Below, piece after piece: positions 1 to 11,304 of a DNA stretch of 58,983 bases. Positions within the stretch are counted from its first letter, which is position 1. The number at the start of each line of letters is the position of its first letter. This stretch comes from Hortaea werneckii (Eukaryota > Ascomycota > Dothideomycetes > Mycosphaerellales > Teratosphaeriaceae): contig JBAOKB010000134.1 in the NCBI GenBank assembly GCA_037044905.1, positions 1 to 58,983 on the forward strand. Direction: 5' to 3'. The translations under genes were made by a program, and so were the position numbers. Under the pieces are notes generated by a model. It worked only from the letters and a program-made list of their open reading frames with translations, had not been told where the DNA came from and did no database searches.

Positions 1-2233
1 GGTTCTGGATCTCATGGTCTTCGACTGAAGTACCGATGCCGAAAAGGATGAGCTTGTTCACGTAGGTGAATTCGTCCCCAATGTGGTTGCGAATCAGCAC
101 TTTGCTCTTGTCCTTCAGACGCTCAGCGATTTTCTCGTCATGAATGACACCTTTCACCGGCTGGAGCGCAATTCGGTCCTCCTGAGTAAGCACAGTGCGA
201 GGAGCTGGAGCACCATGATCCCTCATGGGGGCGGTGTGCAGAGTTCTGCCTTCCTAGCCGCTACCGATCGGAGGGAAGACATTAGTATAGCAATGAGGTT
301 GGTATTGAGGTCCAGGCCCGGACAAAGCCCTCTTCTCGGCATATTGTCTCCTGTTCCAGTCCTCCTGATTTCTAGGCGGGGCATGGCCGTATTGCTCGGA
401 GCTCATGACCCTCATCGGAGGAGGAGCAGAGCCCTGAAAAGCGCTTGCGGGTAGCGGAGGTAGGTGCGGATTGACACCATTGAAGGCTTGCTGTGGGTTG
501 ACAGCCTCATTACCGCCCAGGAGCATTTGCTTTTGATCTCCGCGCCTCCAATTGGAAGAAGTGACGCTGCCATTCCTATTCCTGTTCTTCGCAAAAGCGC
601 TCGCTGGTGGATGCGGCATCTCAAACTCTCTGTGTTGCTTTGGCTTGTCCTCATGGGTGAAAGTGCCGTGTCTAGTGAACATCTCTTTCCCACCGCGACC
701 GCTCTCAGCGCTGATACTATTGCTTCCTCTGCTACTCCCACCGCGACCATTTTTGTAGCCACCACGAATTTTGCCATTGCCACCTCTGGATGACATGCTC
801 TGCCGTCTATGGCCACCGCGCCCGTCGTTACCTCCGCCATGCTGGTCTTGGTACATAGCAGGGGCTCCTGCCGAGGGGTGAGACATGTTGACGCTACTCT
901 CACTGGCTCCGCTGAACATCCGCCTATCGTAACGATCGTCGATGTTGGTACGATCAAGTAAGGCGGGCGTGTGATAGTAGGGATTCAGCTGGGGGGCGTT
1001 ATGCGGAGCGAACACGCCATGAGGAGGTTGCGCCTGACCAGATTGATAATAGGGATTCGGCTGCTGAAATGCGTTGTTGTTGAAGTTTGACATAGGCGGT
1101 CCAGGATATCGTTGCACGTGCATGTTCTGAGCGGCATGTTCAACGGCCATGGGATTGAATGAGACACCAGTTGGGCCTTCGGGGGCGTGCGGACGAATTG
1201 TCTGGCTGTGCACCTGCATTGCCATATTGTTTGCCCCTGAAGGTGGTGCTTGGAAGCTGGAACCCGACTGTGAGGGGAAAGAAGGGTTTTGAAATGGCGG
1301 CTGAAGCTGCGGTTGGCCTCTGCCGTTCCAGCGTTGACTGAAGCTGCGATTCGAGTGGCTATTCCCGCGCTGGCGACTAGGTGGCACTTGATTGGCATTC
1401 TCATGCTTTGGCTGTACCGAGGTGGCCGAATGATGATTAGCTGAAACCGTGAAGTCTGGCATGCGGCTCATGTACGATGGCGCCGTGCTCGGGAGGCTGA
1501 ATGTAGGTGTCTGACTCGAATCTTTGATGAGCGAAGCAGGATTCGCAAGTTGAGCCTTGGCCGGCTGAGCAGACATAGGTATCGGCCTGCTCTTTGGTTC
1601 ACTCTCCACGATACCGGCACTTCCAGGACGCGGCATCTTGATGTTGTCGTTCACTTGGACAGCCTCCTGAGCCACATGGTGCGCCGTCTCTGGCTTTTCT
1701 TCCATCTTCGGCTGAGCAGGCTGTGGCAACCCGTGCCACTGCCTCACTTCATACTGCACGCTCCTCATTACCCACATCAACAACTTCTCGCCATAATCAG
1801 CCTTCTGATCAGCGGAAAAGAAGAAGGCGTTTAGAGTGGTCTCAGATCCGCAAATGCTGCCGACCATCTCGCTGTCCTTCCAGAGCCCCTCATTCTCCTG
1901 CAGCCACTGCTGCGCGGCACCATGGACCCGGAAGTTCAGATTCCACAAAGCGAGTGAATACCAGGCCTGCTTCAGAAACCGGAACTTCTCCTTCCTGGCA
2001 CTGCCAAGAAGTTGCTCGGTCTCCTGGATAGTCTTAGCCGAGAAGTTCAGAATCAGGAAGTCTTCTTCCGCTTTCTTTGAGGCGTTCTGAGGGAATTCCC
2101 AGGGAAGGACGGAGCCCCATTTCTTGGGGTCAGAGGCGTAGAGGCGTTTAGTGAACGGCGCGATATCGTTAAACCGATTGCTGCTGACTATCAACGGTGC
2201 GCCAGAGGCAGCCATGTTGGCGAATGGCACCAA
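1..2233 (-). CDS. Low-complexity protein of unknown function, incomplete at left edge, with one in-frame TAG
   Basis: Function not recognised. The open frame from 2233 down to 257 gives 659 residues. It has an ordered N-terminal region (about residues 20-170, rich in W, F and charged residues) and then a long disordered part rich in Q, N, P, S and G. That part has RGG/GRGG patches around residues 470-510 (such as RGGNGKIRGG), which often mark RNA-binding proteins. A TAG at 254-256 ends this frame. Beyond it the same frame stays open to position 2 and reads like folded protein (an ALQPVKGVIHDEKIAERL-like stretch), so the gene probably continues left out of the window. The TAG would then sit in a short in-frame intron; a branch-like CTATACTAATG at about 280-290 and an acceptor ending GGCAG near 245 support this weakly. 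The start may be 2233 or the next Met six codons later. Confidence is good for a gene, poor for its 3' structure. Confidence 0.7.
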
Positions 2234-3037
2234 AGTTCAGGGGTGTCGCCGTCAGAGGCGAGCGGACACCTCGAGTGAAAGGTGGACGTGAGAGGTGGAA
2301 GACTAGAGTTTGGCAACAAGTGCGATTTGTGTCGAAGCGGGGCCGGCGGCGAGCTGGCTAGAGGCTTGCCCAAGAGGAAGGAGCGATGCTGGAGGGGGTC
2401 TCGCTTCTACCCACAAGTTGAGGCACCGGTTGACGCCGCGACGATGTGTTTAAGTCGACGGCAAGTCTTTCGGTGGACAAGCGAAGGGTTGCCGTGTATC
2501 TTCGTGCTGTCTATTTGGGGGGAATTAATTCGGATTCTTCAGTTGGCAAGCGGAAGTTGTCAGTTGAAGCCAGCACAAACGGCGAGCACGACAGACCTCT
2601 CAAACAACCTGCGACATCATCATCACATTCACATGTTGGCCCGAGACCCGCCAGTAAGCAATCTTGTGAGGATGCCCCATTCACCTCTCGGCGGAAAGTG
2701 TATAGAAAAGGTGTACCTACAGCCGCGCAGACAGAAAAAAAACGCCAGACACGGAAGGAAAAGGTGGCGGATGTGATCGTTTGCAAGCCGTTCCCGAGAC
2801 AATACCCACCATTTCCCAATCAATGGCATTCATACTTACCGACAGAATGCAGCTAGCCGATCAATTTGGGACAGCCATTGTTTCCGTTTGCTATTCTGCA
2901 AGAAGCAAGTGTCATGCGAGTTGTCATATACAATCAGTATCTCTACACTGTCAATTTGGGGATCTTGGTCTTAAAAGATGCCGCACCAACGGCGCTTGCT
3001 GCGGCTATAGGGTGCAGGTCAAGTGAAGGCACGCGCC
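2234..3037. other. Intergenic region
   Basis: About 800 bases between the 5' end of the left-edge gene and the 3' end of the FMP46 gene. Only short overlapping open frames without protein-like composition are present. It should hold the promoter of the left-edge gene; no clear TATA box was seen. Confidence 0.5.
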
Positions 3038-3910
3038 TTATACCTGGTCCGTTTCCTTGGGCAGTGTACGGACGAGCCTCATGAGCTCGCTCTCGTCATC
3101 GCCAACGACTACGAGAATGTCAGTTCAGGTTCACTGTCTGGCCCATGAATCTCAATGCCACCCCTCCTCAACCTTGTCCCTCGACTCATTGGCATCCCTT
3201 GAATATGAGGATGGGTATACTGACCTGCTCTTCCATTGTTCCAGTCCACGGTCACCGGCCTCTGGAAAGCCTGCTGCTTCGCATTGAACTTCCTCAGGGC
3301 GTCGCTGGTTCCCGTTGCCTCTTCCACAACAGTCCCAGCTTTTGATGGACCCAGGTAGTCCAAAATGCTGGTCAGCTGGTCAGGAGTGGGCGGGGTCTCT
3401 TGGACATCTGAAATGAAGATGTCAGCTTTGTCCGGAATACATGACTCTGGCGCGTCTCCATTCCCAGCTTTCCATAGCTCTGCTATTCGTTGTTCCTTGC
3501 GACTCGGCAGCCTTTCTGCCTACTGTTCCCCGCTCTTGTTTCTTATTTCCCGGACAAAGTGATTCGAATCGTTTTCTGACGTACCAAGGTTGAAGTCCGT
3601 CCTTTGAAGCCTGCTCTGGTTGTCGTGGTCACTCGCCTGGTCTTCGGTTGCGCTGCTCTGTGCTGTTGCGGCTGCCTGCTTCAAGATGGCGTGAGCGCGC
3701 ATCGAAGCTGGCACGCTTGGGGCATGAAAGAGGGTGATGACATCCTTGACGCCCGCCTATGAATAGCCACAATATTAGCAAGCATCGCGATGGGTGTGAT
3801 GTGCGTATTTTGGAATGGAGGTAGGTTTGTTGCAGGAGCACGTAGGTATCTCGTGCCAGGATAGGAAGGACAACACGTACCTCTTTGAAGAGGTTCTTGA
3901 AAAAGGACAT
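3038..3910 (-). CDS. fmp46: FMP46/DUF1687 thioredoxin-fold mitochondrial protein
   Basis: Four exons rebuilt by eye: 3910-3881, 3756-3585, 3407-3225 and 3108-3038, giving 151 residues. Introns have GT..AG borders (GTACGT, GTACGT, GTCAGT donors) and phases 0, 1, 1. The protein matches the fungal DUF1687 family: a short amphipathic start (MSFFKNLFKE), the ITLFHAP strand, an ATEDQASDH segment, VQETPPTPDQL, a SILDYLG helix, FQRPVTVDWNNGRAVVG and a C-terminal helix. Yeast FMP46 is described as a putative mitochondrial redox protein with a thioredoxin fold. The rebuilt protein contains no cysteine, so classical thiol chemistry is not possible. An in-frame Met seven codons upstream (3931) is an alternative start, but the family usually begins at MSFFK. 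Function in detail is unknown. The exon structure is well supported by the continuous family match across all three junctions. Confidence 0.85.
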
Positions 3911-6619
3911 TCTCGTCGCTGTTGGAAGCATTTTGGACGCAAGTTATAGCAAGTAAGACTTTGTTGTCTCTGTCTCTAGACGACTACAGCTGCAGTCAGA
4001 GACGTTCATGCTCCGGGCTGGGGTGGAGCTTGGGCCCCTTGGGCCATGTTGTGTGACGTCGGAAGAAACGCAAGCGCAACGCGGAGACACCCGCTTGAAT
4101 CAGCAAACCCGAAAGGCTGTCCTGCCTCGATGCTGAAGAAAGAAAGAGAACAGACATGGGTGAAGACATCCCTACTCAGGATGGGCATGTCACAGGGCCG
4201 TCCTTTCTGGCGGAGCATTCTCTTCTAATATGGTCCTAGACCGGCCCTGACGTGAGTCAGGATAGTCATCAATACATGTCGCTGACCCTCCGCGAGCACT
4301 GGATCAAACCTCATTCCACCGAATGTTTGAAACGAGAAACAGCTCGCGACTCCTGATTTTAAGCGGTCAATTGCTCTTCGCATTAATTGCATGGATGGGT
4401 CGGGAGTATTAGTCTTGGCCAAAATCTGCGGTCCTCACCCGTGCTTCTGCAACTCTCTTGAACCTATGGATGAGGTATTTGCCTATCCCTTATGGATAAC
4501 TTAACCCGGCTCGTCTCGCACGGCAATGATGGGCTCGAAGCTTGCAGCTGCGTCTAGGGCTTCATTGCGTTAAAATGCAGTTTCTTATGCTAGCTTCACC
4601 AACCTACCGTACTTCGAAGTGCGCAGGCAATTAGTTGTTGAGATGGATGCTGTTGCTCTCCTGTCGAAGCTCCTGCACGAGATCTCATAATCGTTCTGCC
4701 AAGTGGACACATTCCCGTCCTCTGCGATGAGGATGTTCAAACAATTCTCAAGGCTGTCTCTCCAGGCATTAGTGCAACGAAAGTAAGTACACTTCCATTG
4801 AATCAAGAGGCCAAAAGAAGTGCTTATTGAGTCAATGAAGGCCTGCTAAGCATTTGAGGCAATTGATAGGTGACTCGCCGTGACCTATTCGGTCATGTGC
4901 GCGGTATAATCAACCCGCGTTTGGTTTGCTTTGACCTTTCCGTCCATGAGGTCAAGGACCGGGGTAGCAGGAGTTAGCACTTGAGTCTATTGCAGCCAAT
5001 ATAGCCTTCTGTGGTTTGGGACCTTGATCTTCTTAATCCAAACGTCGTGTGCTCCTCTTCCCGACAAATCAGCCTTGTGGCGATTGGAGGTTGCATACAA
5101 GAGACTAATATTGCAGGGATAATAAGCTTGGAAATAGAACACAGATCTGTTGATCTGCAGCCACGTTCTAGTTGCACAAGCTCCATACCGGTACCCTAGC
5201 ACGGGTACACAAACTGATCATAATCCACATCGTCTCTCCGGTACACTTCGCAATCGGCATTGCAGCGCAAGACAGGTAGTACCATATTACTACATTGGTC
5301 CTTGTCTTCCTCGAAAGGTCATGACGTTTTCTCAACGCGTCAAATGACTCTGTTTCTTGCCACTGCGTACAAATCGTGACTACGACCGGGCCCTGGATAT
5401 GGAGCAGGCTTACTCTGGAACAGGAGGCAATCCATGAATCATGCTTCCCAGTCGGATGTCTGTTGTTGGCTGTTTCTCCAATCCCCGCACCTCGACAGGC
5501 CCCTCTTGATCCCCGAGGACCCAAAGATCCACAGTGGGACACAGCAGCAAGTAATGAAACGCCTCGATAAGCCCCGTTTGTTGATTGTTGGGCTGGTTGT
5601 GTCTTCGACAGCTGTAGGTAGCTTTTTTAGTACTACTACTCCCTTACTACTAGCGATGCGAACCGAAGCAGCAGAAACACGGTACGCCAAGCCCACCGAT
5701 TCACGCTTTCACGCGGTTGCACGGTTGCCGTTGCTCCCGCACGCCACATGTCGTCATTCGATCGCGACTTGGACTTCCTGTCGATCGTCAAGGTCACTAA
5801 ATCGACACTCTATGTCGGTCAACAACTCAGCAAGATACACGAGGTTGCTAACCAGTCCCCTCGCAAACTGAGAAATTCAAATCCAAAAGCCAGGTGCTGT
5901 CGGGATATTTAATGAGATATAGGCTGACCCCCTCAAGATCCCGACCGCGGATGACGCCGAAGATCTGGACAGTGGTGTGCACCCTGGGGATCTGAATCTC
6001 CAAATCGCATCGGTCATCGATCTGCATCTCATCATCTTCACGGCACACAGATCGGGCGCACCTGACCCAGTGTTATGGTCGCACCCAAGATTTGCCTCTT
6101 TCTCGGCCCTATTCGCCATTCCTTCCATGCTCAACCGAGGCCAAACGTGTTTCATTATGTTTGTTCGCCTGCACGAGCAGGAAGGGCTGCTCCAATTATC
6201 AAGGACCACGGCAGAAACGACTCGCAGGCTGTCAAATCAGTGGCCCATGCAGCCGATTGCAATACCCTAGGAACCGTCACAGGAAAAGCTCCGTAGTGTG
6301 ACGCGGTGCTCAACCTAGTCTGGACGCTTCGTTCGTCCGGTCCATGTCGTCGTGATGTCCGCCTCCGGTTACATCAGCGTCCTGCATGTCAAGTGGTGTC
6401 TAGACAAAACTTAGCCATTCCCTCGGACAGCTTTGTTATTCTCCGACCACATATTCACGGTCTCTCGGGAAAGTACACAACCTATTCCCTGAACACCTCT
6501 TTCCTCCGTTTTGCTTTTCAACCACCCTTAGCCTTCTTTTGGCCCTTGATACAGTTGTGGGCATAGCTACAGATACACGACGCCTACGAAGACAGCAACG
6601 TCGATTCCAGTATTGAGAT
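3911..6619. other. Long intergenic region, no gene recognised
   Basis: About 2.7 kb with many short open frames on both strands, none above 145 codons and none with recognisable motifs or a matching splice pattern. Base composition looks like the surrounding non-coding DNA. No tRNA, repeat or transposon remnant was seen. It should contain the promoters of fmp46 and of the DASH cryptochrome. A non-coding RNA or a lineage-specific short gene cannot be excluded. Confidence 0.5.
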
Positions 6620-8500
6620 ATGTCGCGGATGTCACGCGTCTTAATATACCTAGTCCGCCGCGACCTTCGGACCGCAGACAACCCCGTCTTCCACGAAATT
6701 GAGAGACTGCATGGTCAGTCTCAGAAACCATTCACCCACGTACTCCCCGTCTACGTCTTCCCGGCGAACCAGATTGAGATCTCTGGCTTCTTGCGCTCCG
6801 AGAACGAAAAGTCACCGTACCCAGAGGCGAGGAGCATTGCCGGACGGTTCTGGCGCTGCGGCAGGCTGCGCGCCAAATTCATCGCAGAGAGCGTATGGGA
6901 CTTGAAGAAAGACCTCGAGGGTGTTGGCAGCGGCCTTGCGATCCGAGTAGGTGAGACGAAAGATGTTGTGAAGTCGCTGTTGGACGGATACCGCGAACGA
7001 AGCGATGCGGAAGTCCACGGACTGTGGATGACCAGTGAGGAAGGTTGGGAAGAGATCGAAGAAGAACGACATGTCAAGGACCTTGTGCAAAAAGAGAACA
7101 AGGAGTTCAAGCTCTGGACAGACGAGAAGTATTACGTCGACGACAGGGACTTGCCATTCAAAGACATTAAGAAATTGTCCGATGTTTTCACAGAATATAG
7201 AAAGACGGTTGAGCCGTTGCGTGAGGCGCCGCGAAAACAGCTCCCCAAACCACGCAGCCTACCACCGATGCCGGAACATGTTCCCGAGCAGTTTGCGCCG
7301 TTCAAGATTCCAGATACACTGGAAGGAACGATAGAGGCGTTGCATAAACCTCTCCACGAGAACCTGGAAGTATCAGGAATGCCGAGCATGCCCCCCGGCG
7401 TCTCCTCCGCACATCCGTTCATCGGCGGGTCAAAAGCAGGCCATGCCCGCCTTCGGCATCTCATCGAGTCCGGGGCTATGACGTCGTACAAAGATACAAG
7501 AAATGGTTTGCTCGGCCTTGACTTCAGCACCAAGCTCTCAGCATGGCTGGCTCTCGGCAGCGTCACCGCACGCCAGATTCACTGGCAACTCGTGGACTTT
7601 GAAGACGCCAAAACCGATGTTGGGAAAGGCGTAGAAGGTTACGGCAAGGGCGAGAACAAAGGCACTGCAGGTGTCAGGTTTGAGCTACTATGGAGGGACT
7701 ACATGCGTCTCTGCACGCGCAAGTACGGCACGAGACTCTTCTATCTGGGAGGCTACAAAGGCGACAAAGAAACCAAGTTCAAGATGATCAGCAGTCCATA
7801 CTCCAAGACCACTGAACGGAAAAACACCAAAGGCGTCAACGACCAGAGCACAAAAGCGGCCGTCGAGCGCTTCCTGCGTGGCGAGACGGGCACAGGCCTG
7901 ATTGACGCCTCTCAGCGGGAGCTGTTCCTGACGGGCTGGACATCCAACCGCGCTCGCCAGAACGTCGCATCCTACCTCACCAAGCACCTCGGCATCGACT
8001 GGCGGATCGGAGCCGAGTGGTACGAGACGAACCTGGTCGACTACGACGTCTCCAGCAACTGGGGCAACTGGCAATACGTCGCGGGCGTGGGCAACGATCC
8101 GCGCGGCTCCGCGCGGGTGTTCAATCCGGTCAAGCAGGCTTTGGATTACGACAGCAATGGCGACTACGTCCGGGCTTGGATACCTCAATTACGGGACGTT
8201 GGGAAAGGTAACCAGAAGACGTACCAGATTGATGATGTGATCAAGTTCCAGGAGCGCAGTGTGAGCGAGACGGAGGAATTGATGGGGGTCTTCCAGGCGT
8301 GGCGACTTCCTCAAGCCGAGAAGAAGAGACTCGGTTTGGAGGGTGTGGAGTGGGTTGAGCATCCGCTGATCAAAATCGACTTCTCGCTTAATCGGCGAGG
8401 AGGCGCTAAGCCGCGAGGACGCAGCGATGCACCTCGAGGTCGAGGACGCGGCGGCGGTGGGTTTCGCGGTCGGGGCAGAGGCCGTGGCGACCTGAGTTAA
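6620..8500 (+). CDS. cryD: DASH-type cryptochrome / photolyase with RGG tail
   Basis: Single exon, 626 residues. Cryptochrome-DASH proteins are FAD-containing blue-light photoreceptors or single-strand-DNA photolyases. The N-terminal antenna-binding photolyase domain spans about residues 7-190 (VLIYLVRRDLRTADNPVF at the start). The helical FAD domain spans about 285-530, with SYKDTRNGLLGLDFSTKLS, the LLWRDYMRLC segment, GTGLIDASQREL, GWTSNRARQNVASYL and SNWGNWQYVAGVGNDPRG, all typical of the DASH group. The C-terminal 30 residues form an Arg/Gly-rich tail (GRGRGGGGFRGRGRGRG), a feature of fungal DASH proteins that may bind nucleic acid. Two Met codons lie close together (6620 and 6629); either could be the start. 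Such genes are usually light-induced through the White Collar complex, but I did not identify a specific site upstream. Confidence 0.95.
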   Translation: MSRMSRVLIYLVRRDLRTADNPVFHEIERLHGQSQKPFTHVLPVYVFPANQIEISGFLRSENEKSPYPEARSIAGRFWRCGRLRAKFIAESVWDLKKDLEGVGSGLAIRVGETKDVVKSLLDGYRERSDAEVHGLWMTSEEGWEEIEEERHVKDLVQKENKEFKLWTDEKYYVDDRDLPFKDIKKLSDVFTEYRKTVEPLREAPRKQLPKPRSLPPMPEHVPEQFAPFKIPDTLEGTIEALHKPLHENLEVSGMPSMPPGVSSAHPFIGGSKAGHARLRHLIESGAMTSYKDTRNGLLGLDFSTKLSAWLALGSVTARQIHWQLVDFEDAKTDVGKGVEGYGKGENKGTAGVRFELLWRDYMRLCTRKYGTRLFYLGGYKGDKETKFKMISSPYSKTTERKNTKGVNDQSTKAAVERFLRGETGTGLIDASQRELFLTGWTSNRARQNVASYLTKHLGIDWRIGAEWYETNLVDYDVSSNWGNWQYVAGVGNDPRGSARVFNPVKQALDYDSNGDYVRAWIPQLRDVGKGNQKTYQIDDVIKFQERSVSETEELMGVFQAWRLPQAEKKRLGLEGVEWVEHPLIKIDFSLNRRGGAKPRGRSDAPRGRGRGGGGFRGRGRGRGDLS

Positions 8501-8836
8501 GGGCAGAGAGCCTCGAGATCCGACATGACGGAGAAAGGCTGGCTGTGATATACGGATAGGTCGTCCACTTCTGGCAAGTGGGCTTGAGGAATCTTGGGTG
8601 GCATCAGCATCGCGTTTGGAGATGACATCCTAGAACATGAGGCATTTTTCAGTCTGGCATTTCAGATACCAGCGTCTTTGGAGACGCACGATTCGGTTAC
8701 TGGCCTGCTCGTTTGTATAGTCCGGTTTGTAAAGAGAGAAAACCTAGTTTTTTGAACATAATGTATACCTCTGGCTCTCAAGTATGAGAGGCGGAAGCAG
8801 TCTCACGTGATTATGACTATGGAGTTGCTCGTGCAC
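8501..8836. other. Intergenic, convergent 3' ends
   Basis: About 336 bases between the 3' ends of the cryptochrome and the orphan on the opposite strand. Nothing recognised. Confidence 0.5.
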
Positions 8837-9826
8837 CTATTCCCGCCGACGCCGCTGCTCTTGGATTGAACCCTTCCTTTTGCTACTCTCTCTACCCTCT
8901 TTCATTTGTGCGTTCCGTTTAGGTCGCACAATATCCTCAACCATCCGATCAATTTCCGCAAGCATCTTCCCTTCTACCCGTGCCACTTGCCTCTGCACCT
9001 CGCGCTTTACCATGTCCGCCAAGTCCACAGCCTCGGCTTCATTCAAGGTCGCTCTGGATGGAGAACACCTGGATGGAGAACAACCGCCACTGTCCCTCTG
9101 ACTTCCGACCGGTTGCGAACTCGTCCCACCGAAACATCCGCGAGAGCGCTTACTGCGCATTCTCGAAGGCGGTCTCGATTTCGTCTGATCTACGCGTGGA
9201 GACGACTGCCGACTCCTCCTATGCGGCTTTGGGTCGTTTTTGGTTTCGGCCGAAGGCTGTCGCGGGATTGCAACGCAGTCCGAGAAGCCAACGACTTCGC
9301 TGGCAACTAGACGCTGCAATCGCTGTGGCTGTTCGAAGGACTCAACAGCCGCGTCTTGACTTAGCAGAGTGCTGGACTTGTTCTCATCATCGCAATCTTC
9401 AAACCCATTGTCCTGTGCAAAGCTCTCTGAGCGACCGAGAAAAGGGTTTGACTGCCGATGTATTCTTTTCCGCTGTATGCTCACTGATTCTGGTCCCGTA
9501 CTTCTCCGCTTCCGGTGGTTGCTTGGCCTTGCCTCGGGACTTTGGTCATTCTTCTTTAGAGTGGCTTTGCCGTTGGCGTGACTGTCATTGTAGTAGGACT
9601 GAAGAAAATATCGAGCATCATTGTCTATAGCCTGCCATCTCTGCCCTCTGGGCGTGATAGCAGTGAGGTCTGTTGTCATCCTTTGCGGCGTCGCTTTTGC
9701 TGGTGATGGAAAAATCAGCGGAGGGACTGATCGAGCTGGTTTCCCCTCAGAGCGCGTGCGAGGGAGTATGAGCGGCGGTATCGGACGAGTCATCTTGAAA
9801 ACAAGTTCTGGTGATGTCTCCCGCAT
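8837..9826 (-). CDS. Hypothetical basic, disordered protein
   Basis: Not recognised. An uninterrupted frame of 329 residues, rich in R, S, P, K and Q, probably mostly disordered. The N terminus carries a short repeated motif, RPIPPLILPRTRSEGKPA followed by RSVPPLIFPSPAKA, and a conserved-looking stretch RGQRWQAIDNDARYFLQSYY. The C terminus has a long amphipathic helix (about residues 255-300, with AEAVDLADMVKREVQRQVARV) likely to form a coiled coil, then a basic end. Several NLS-like clusters (NHRKRRS, RKRIHR) suggest a nuclear protein. The start at 9826 is the first Met; MTRPIPPLIL eleven codons later is an alternative. It may be lineage-specific. Confidence is moderate because the only evidence is frame length and composition. 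Confidence 0.55.
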   Translation of the reverse strand: MRETSPELVFKMTRPIPPLILPRTRSEGKPARSVPPLIFPSPAKATPQRMTTDLTAITPRGQRWQAIDNDARYFLQSYYNDSHANGKATLKKNDQSPEARPSNHRKRRSTGPESVSIQRKRIHRQSNPFLGRSESFAQDNGFEDCDDENKSSTLLSQDAAVESFEQPQRLQRLVASEVVGFSDCVAIPRQPSAETKNDPKPHRRSRQSSPRVDQTKSRPPSRMRSKRSRGCFGGTSSQPVGSQRDSGGCSPSRCSPSRATLNEAEAVDLADMVKREVQRQVARVEGKMLAEIDRMVEDIVRPKRNAQMKEGRESSKRKGSIQEQRRRRE

Positions 9827-10239
9827 TGGCAGAGTTGGAAGTTGTGTCTCTAATGAGAGTTATTCCGACGCTCGAAGCAGGCGACAACGCTTTGTAATCG
9901 AAACCTTCGCTAGTCATCTTGCAAGGCGGCAGTGATACACGTGATCTGAGCCCTGAAAGTGTTGGCTTGTGACTGGTGGTTGCATAGTCAGAGAGAGACG
10001 TTCCCGCGCAGCCAAATTTCAAATTGCAACCCAGGTCAGTCGTCACCGAATGCGAGGGTCCATCATGAGCGGTTGGACATGCACGCTGCGGAAGCCTTCG
10101 GAGTACTGGTAAGCAGAGTTACAAGATCCCTTCGATCAACTCTGTGGCTTAAGCTGGTTCACAGCCGCCATATCACCAAGGCTTACTTCTCAGTTCTGGT
10201 CTCGGGGGATGTAGTCATGTGACGTGAACAAGTTCGCGT
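9827..10239. other. Intergenic region
   Basis: About 410 bases between the 5' end of the orphan and the 3' end of ipi1, both on the minus strand. No distinct element seen. Confidence 0.4.
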
Positions 10240-11304
10240 CTATCCTGTCTCGGCCAGCCTCGAAGCCTTGTCCACTGCAGCGGCCGCTCGACCAATTTCT
10301 CCACCTTCCCGTTTGGCTTCCTGTGTGCCATTTCGGAACGTGAGAAGAAACCCAAGCTCAAGAAAGACTTCGAGCCTTTCTTCAGCGCTGTCATAAACCT
10401 CACTCTCTGCATCTCTCGGGGCCCCAAACAAATTCAAGTGACCAAATGGATTGCTTTTGGTGGAGAGCAAGTGTGCATCGGTATGCCATAGTGGAAAGAT
10501 CTGTGCAGCCCTTTTCGCCGAAGCCTCCGGGTCAGCAGGAGCCGGCGTAAGACCTACTGCGAGAAAAGAGGCCATAGTAGCGAGTTGGTGTACAAGCAGC
10601 TTGTTGCCTCCTTTCTCCAGGCCTGAAGATGACGTTTTGGAAGCAATCTGTCTCGTCCACTTCTCGCCATCCTGTTTTGTACCATTGGCATTCTGTGACC
10701 CGCTCGTGGCGCGCCAACCCAGTAAGTTCTCGAAAGTCCTCAGAGTTTTGACCCACGCGCCAGGCACACTCATGACTGCCTCGCCTAAGCTTGGAGATGA
10801 CAAGATCCAGTCCATCACTTCCAGACTAAACAACCTGACGTCTGTAGATAGATGCGTCATTCCGGCCCTAGCATAGAGTAGAAGCTGATCCAGAGACCCT
10901 ATTTCATCCACGGGTAGGGATTTGAGCAACTTCAACAGCTGACTCCGCACGCCACCATTTCCATCCAAAATCAGAGCCTGCGCCTTGGCGACTACCGCGC
11001 TTGCAGGCTGAGGCAAGCCTTCACCTTCCGGGCTCTGAGCGAGCATGCATGCTGTAGTCAGATACTGAAGAGCGTCACGGCGTTGGGTCTCGTTCTTGCT
11101 GGCGAGAAGGGACAAGTTATGATTGAAAAGAGCACCGGTATCGCGCGGTCCAGAAGAGACGGATTGCTGTTTGAATACAATACTTTTCGCAGAGAAAGAA
11201 GTGTCTGTGGCGTTGGTGTTGGTAGGGCGTTTCTTGCCGACTTTGAGCTTCGGCTTCTGAAAATCCTGCTTTTTCTCCTTCTTCCGTTTCGCGCTCGCGC
11301 CCAT
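10240..11304 (-). CDS. ipi1: Pre-rRNA-processing protein Ipi1 (Rix1 complex)
   Basis: 354 residues, single exon. Ipi1 works with Rix1/Ipi2 and Ipi3 in late nuclear maturation of the 60S ribosomal subunit (ITS2 processing). The start is placed at MGASAKRKKEKKQDFQKPKL because this lysine-rich nucleolar-type N terminus is the hallmark of the family; the frame itself is open 47 codons further upstream. Following segments match the Ipi1 N-terminal domain: KSIVFKQQSV, LFNHNLSLLASKNETQRRDAL, then HEAT-like helices with QLLKLLKSLPVDEIGSL and STDVRLFSLEVMDWIL. The length is normal for filamentous fungi. Its 5' end faces the Roadblock gene at 11594, so the two share a roughly 290-bp divergent promoter. 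Confidence 0.9.
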   Translation of the reverse strand: MGASAKRKKEKKQDFQKPKLKVGKKRPTNTNATDTSFSAKSIVFKQQSVSSGPRDTGALFNHNLSLLASKNETQRRDALQYLTTACMLAQSPEGEGLPQPASAVVAKAQALILDGNGGVRSQLLKLLKSLPVDEIGSLDQLLLYARAGMTHLSTDVRLFSLEVMDWILSSPSLGEAVMSVPGAWVKTLRTFENLLGWRATSGSQNANGTKQDGEKWTRQIASKTSSSGLEKGGNKLLVHQLATMASFLAVGLTPAPADPEASAKRAAQIFPLWHTDAHLLSTKSNPFGHLNLFGAPRDAESEVYDSAEERLEVFLELGFLLTFRNGTQEAKREGGEIGRAAAAVDKASRLAETG

